DNA from: Euglena gracilis
Taxonomy: Eukaryota > Euglenida > Euglenophyceae > Euglenales
Length of the DNA: 64,000 bases
Direction: 5' to 3'
Assembly: GCA_039621445.1 (NCBI GenBank)
Contig: CP154955.1
Span: 60,543,564-60,607,563, forward strand
The notes under the pieces are model-generated. The model saw only the letters and a list, made by a program, of their open reading frames with translations, was not told where the DNA came from and did not search any database. Positions 61,716 to 64,000 of this stretch are shown one piece after another. How positions within the stretch are numbered: the stretch's first letter is position 1; the number at the start of each line of letters is the position of its first letter. Position numbers and translations under genes: made by a program.

Positions 61716-61966
61716 TAGACACCTTGGCCGGTTGAGGAAGGGAGAGTGAAAATTGCATCCTGAATGGATGTATGTATAGTGGTGAAGTTGTTTTGTGGGC
61801 AGCAGATGAGGTGGTCGCCTTCTTTGTCCAGCGGGGCTAGACAGCCTTGGCATTTCTGCGTGTCGTCATCTATGATGGGCAGCCCGAGCCACCATTTGAG
61901 GCCAAGACAATACTCGTCACTGGAGAAAACTGTGTGTAAGGCCGGCGAGGGAGGAGTTCTTCTTGA
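61716..61966 (-). pseudogene. Non-LTR retrotransposon reverse transcriptase, 3' zinc-knuckle fragment
   Basis: Minus frame between stops reads ...PALHTVFSSDEYCLGLKWWL, GLPIIDDDTQKCQGCLAPLD, KEGDHLICCPQNNFTTIHTS, IQDAIF. The pattern (W/Y)xLGLP, CxxC, (D)xxGDHxxxC, then NNFxxxH and DAIF is the region after the polymerase domain in LINE-type reverse transcriptases found in many protists and plants. The polymerase core (YxDD) was not found in the window, so this is a short fragment. A long open acidic or KLLMIKK-type frame upstream (62050-61925) may be unrelated. Confidence 0.7.
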
Positions 61967-62599
61967 TCATGAGCAGCTTCATCATCCCGGACGTCGTCGT
62001 CTCCATCCTCAGGTCCTCAGCTTCGTAGTCCTTAGCAGCCGTGGCAGTGAGGATCAAATGTGTACAACATTGTCTTCACACAGGGAGTGATGAAAAAAAC
62101 GACCACAGAACACCAAAAAGCCACGCAGTGCACCAGACAGTAAACGAGTAACATGCTGAAAAGCAGGAAAGCTGACAACCTGAAACAGACAGCATCATCA
62201 TATAATGCACGTCATCCTGAAACTAGCATGCACACTGAAATGCTGAATCCTGAAAGGCAGTAATGATTTGCCACAGCTGTTCTCCCGGTAGACGTACCAG
62301 CGTCGTGGTGTTTGTTGGTTGTGTGGTTCCCTGCTCTCACCGTGACGTTTATTCTGAAGGAGAAACTGCGACCTTCCGTGAAATGAAAGTGGAATGGAAA
62401 CCGCAATTTGGCAATCTGTCATTGCTCAGGAATAAATGGCAATAGAGTGCAGCAGATTTTTTTTATATAAATATCATCAGGGGATGAGACCAAAAGAAAG
62501 GAAACCTCAATCTGTAGATGTAACAGGTCGGTGATCGGCGTTGCGTTGTTGACAAGGTCCGGTGGGCTGGCAATCTGCAAGGTGCTGCTGGTCTTCACG

Positions 62600-63300
62600 A
62601 GGATCAGATGTTGCAATTGCAACTGCGGTCATATCTCCTGGGGTCACATGTGTGGGTGTGAAAAGGTGCTACCGTGCACATGCTGGAATGAATAAAGGGG
62701 AGGAGGGCGTGTGGGCGTTTGGGTGGGTGGGTGAAGGCGGGAGGAGTGTTGGTTGGGGATTGATGTATGGAGACTGCTGGGCGAAAACTTTGGTTCTCTA
62801 AATGTTCGCAGTCAATTCTGTTGTGGGGGAGTTTTTTTGAGCATGCGCTGTAAATGTCCGCAATGTGGTGTCTCTCTCTGTGTGTGCACATGGGTTTGCG
62901 AGGGGGGGGGAGCGTGGGTGGCTGGGTGCAGGTGGGTGGATGTGAGGATGAATGGCGTTTTTGAGCATGTGCTGTAAATGTCCGCAATGTGGTGGGGGGG
63001 ATGTGTGTGTGTGTGTGTGTGTGCGTGTGCGCGCGCTCAGCAACATGGTGATGCTGACATTTGGAAGCGTGAACACCCACAGAGACACACTGGAGAGGGG
63101 AGAAAATGCACCACAACACGGTTGAGGCAGATCTCAGGTTTCAACCACAAAAATGTAGCGTGGATCCCCACAGAGAACACTGGACCCCCAAAGAGAACAG
63201 CATGAACACCCACAGAAAACCACTGGGGGAGAGGTAAGAAAATGCACGGAGGGAGATGGGGAGAAAATGCACGGGGGCAAGCATAACTGGTTGTCTCAGC
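62600..63300. repeat. GT-rich and tandem-repeat region
   Basis: The unit GAGCATGxGCTGTAAATGTC, CGCAATGTGGTG occurs at 62838-62870 and 62962-62993, a 124-bp step. A (GT)n run is at 63001-63025. Repeats of ACACCCACAGAGA and GAGAAAATGCAC with CCACAAAAATGTAG follow (63070-63310). The minus open frames here are repeats of these motifs. Confidence 0.7.
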
Positions 63301-63802
63301 CACAAAAATGTAGTGTGGATATGGAAGAAAGGTCTGTCCTCCTTGCTTTTCTCCAGCAACAGCAATATGAAACGGGGGGGATGGAGAATGGTGCGTTGGT
63401 TTTGGGGCACTCTTCGCAATCGCCGACGATGCTTCCTTCGGTAAGGACGCCGGACTTATGACCCCATGGATTGATTGTTGCCATATTTGACAGTGAAAAC
63501 CGTGCCAACAACTGAGGTCCAATGTCCGTCCTAGTAGGGTGCATGTGTATCAGGCTGAACTGGAATGTGTGGTAGCATGAGAAAAGTAAAAAGGCTGTGT
63601 TAGAGAAGGGGGGTTTGGGAGGGGGGGAACATGATTTGTGTCGTGCATGTGACCCGTCAACTCAAGTGGAATGACATAAAGAAGGAGGAGGGGATTTGGG
63701 GGAAGGTCAACAAATTTGTAGGCACCTCATATATAACTCTGAAAATATAAAAGATTTTTAAAAAAATATGACTCCAAGGGAGTCTGGAAAAGTACTGTAC
63801 AA

Positions 63803-64000
63803 TCAGAGCTCAAGGATGTCTCTTTTTTCCAAGTACGTAAGACACTCCTGAAGTTCTTCACGGCCACCTTTGGTTCTCAACATATGGGATGCTGTGTGAG
63901 GGTCAATGTCGTTACCGTACCTATTGTACATCAACTCAGCGTAGCGGGAGAATGGATAGTCGCGAGCAACGCGGAAGAAGTCTTCAACGTATCCACTGTC
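63803..64000 (-). CDS. C-terminal end of an unidentified gene, cut by the window edge
   Basis: The minus strand is open from the right edge: DSGYVEDFFRVARDYPFSRY, AELMYNRYGNDIDPHTASHM, LRTKGGREELQECLTYLEKR, DILEL, then TGA at 63803-63805. Composition is that of a folded, mostly helical protein. Codon third positions are mixed, unlike the GC-biased exons left of 50 kb. I do not recognise the family. Confidence 0.7.
   Translation of the reverse strand, partial: DSGYVEDFFRVARDYPFSRYAELMYNRYGNDIDPHTASHMLRTKGGREELQECLTYLEKRDILEL

Overview
The window is nuclear DNA from an intron-rich eukaryote, most likely a unicellular alga or other protist. I cannot name the lineage. Evidence: short GC-rich exons (nearly every third codon position is G or C) separated by introns of 0.1-7 kb, GT-AG plus probable GC-AG splice sites, dinucleotide microsatellites, and introns packed with small inverted-repeat mobile elements. 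There is no operon, tRNA, rRNA or CRISPR array that I can support. Most long open frames are chance frames through repeats; the real genes are chains of 60-170 bp exons.

Layout. (1) About 1-9321, + strand: the 3' part of a YKT6 gene (longin/R-SNARE), ending in a Cys-Pro-Cys CaaX-type tail. Its 6.7-kb first visible intron holds nested transposons. (2) About 10.5-49.5 kb, + strand: one very long gene, or two adjoining ones, for a protein with three PDZ domains each followed by an EF-hand-type module, a beta-rich stretch before PDZ3, and a Pro/Ala/Ser/Arg-rich tail ending at 49547. At least 23 exons can be joined, most with matching reading phases. A stop-containing exon at 41254-41298 may be an alternative end. 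(3) About 49.5-53.5 kb: gene-poor DNA with mobile-element copies and a few open frames of unclear status. (4) About 53.5-64 kb: a domain of different composition, with minus-strand genes: a spliced gene 3' end (56883-57337), a decayed relative of it (53581-54317), an ambiguous pair of exons between them, a fragment of a non-LTR reverse transcriptase (61716-61966), and the end of an unidentified gene running off the right edge (63803-64000).

The introns carry several families of short non-autonomous elements. Their ends read CAGGG or CAGGC, and at least nine copies have 8-bp flanking duplications (perfect or near perfect), which points to the hAT superfamily. Many have G runs just inside the left end, C runs just inside the right end, and a small central GGCGC-loop-GCGCC hairpin. 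Others are fold-backs, one with roughly 49-bp arms around a 4-nt loop. One 849-bp element sits inside an older repeat whose uninterrupted copies elsewhere in the window show the empty site.

Functionally, the YKT6 homologue would serve Golgi/endosome/vacuole membrane fusion. The PDZ-EF protein looks like a scaffold that combines C-terminal-peptide binding with calcium sensing. They are neighbours on the same strand, but nothing shows that they work together.
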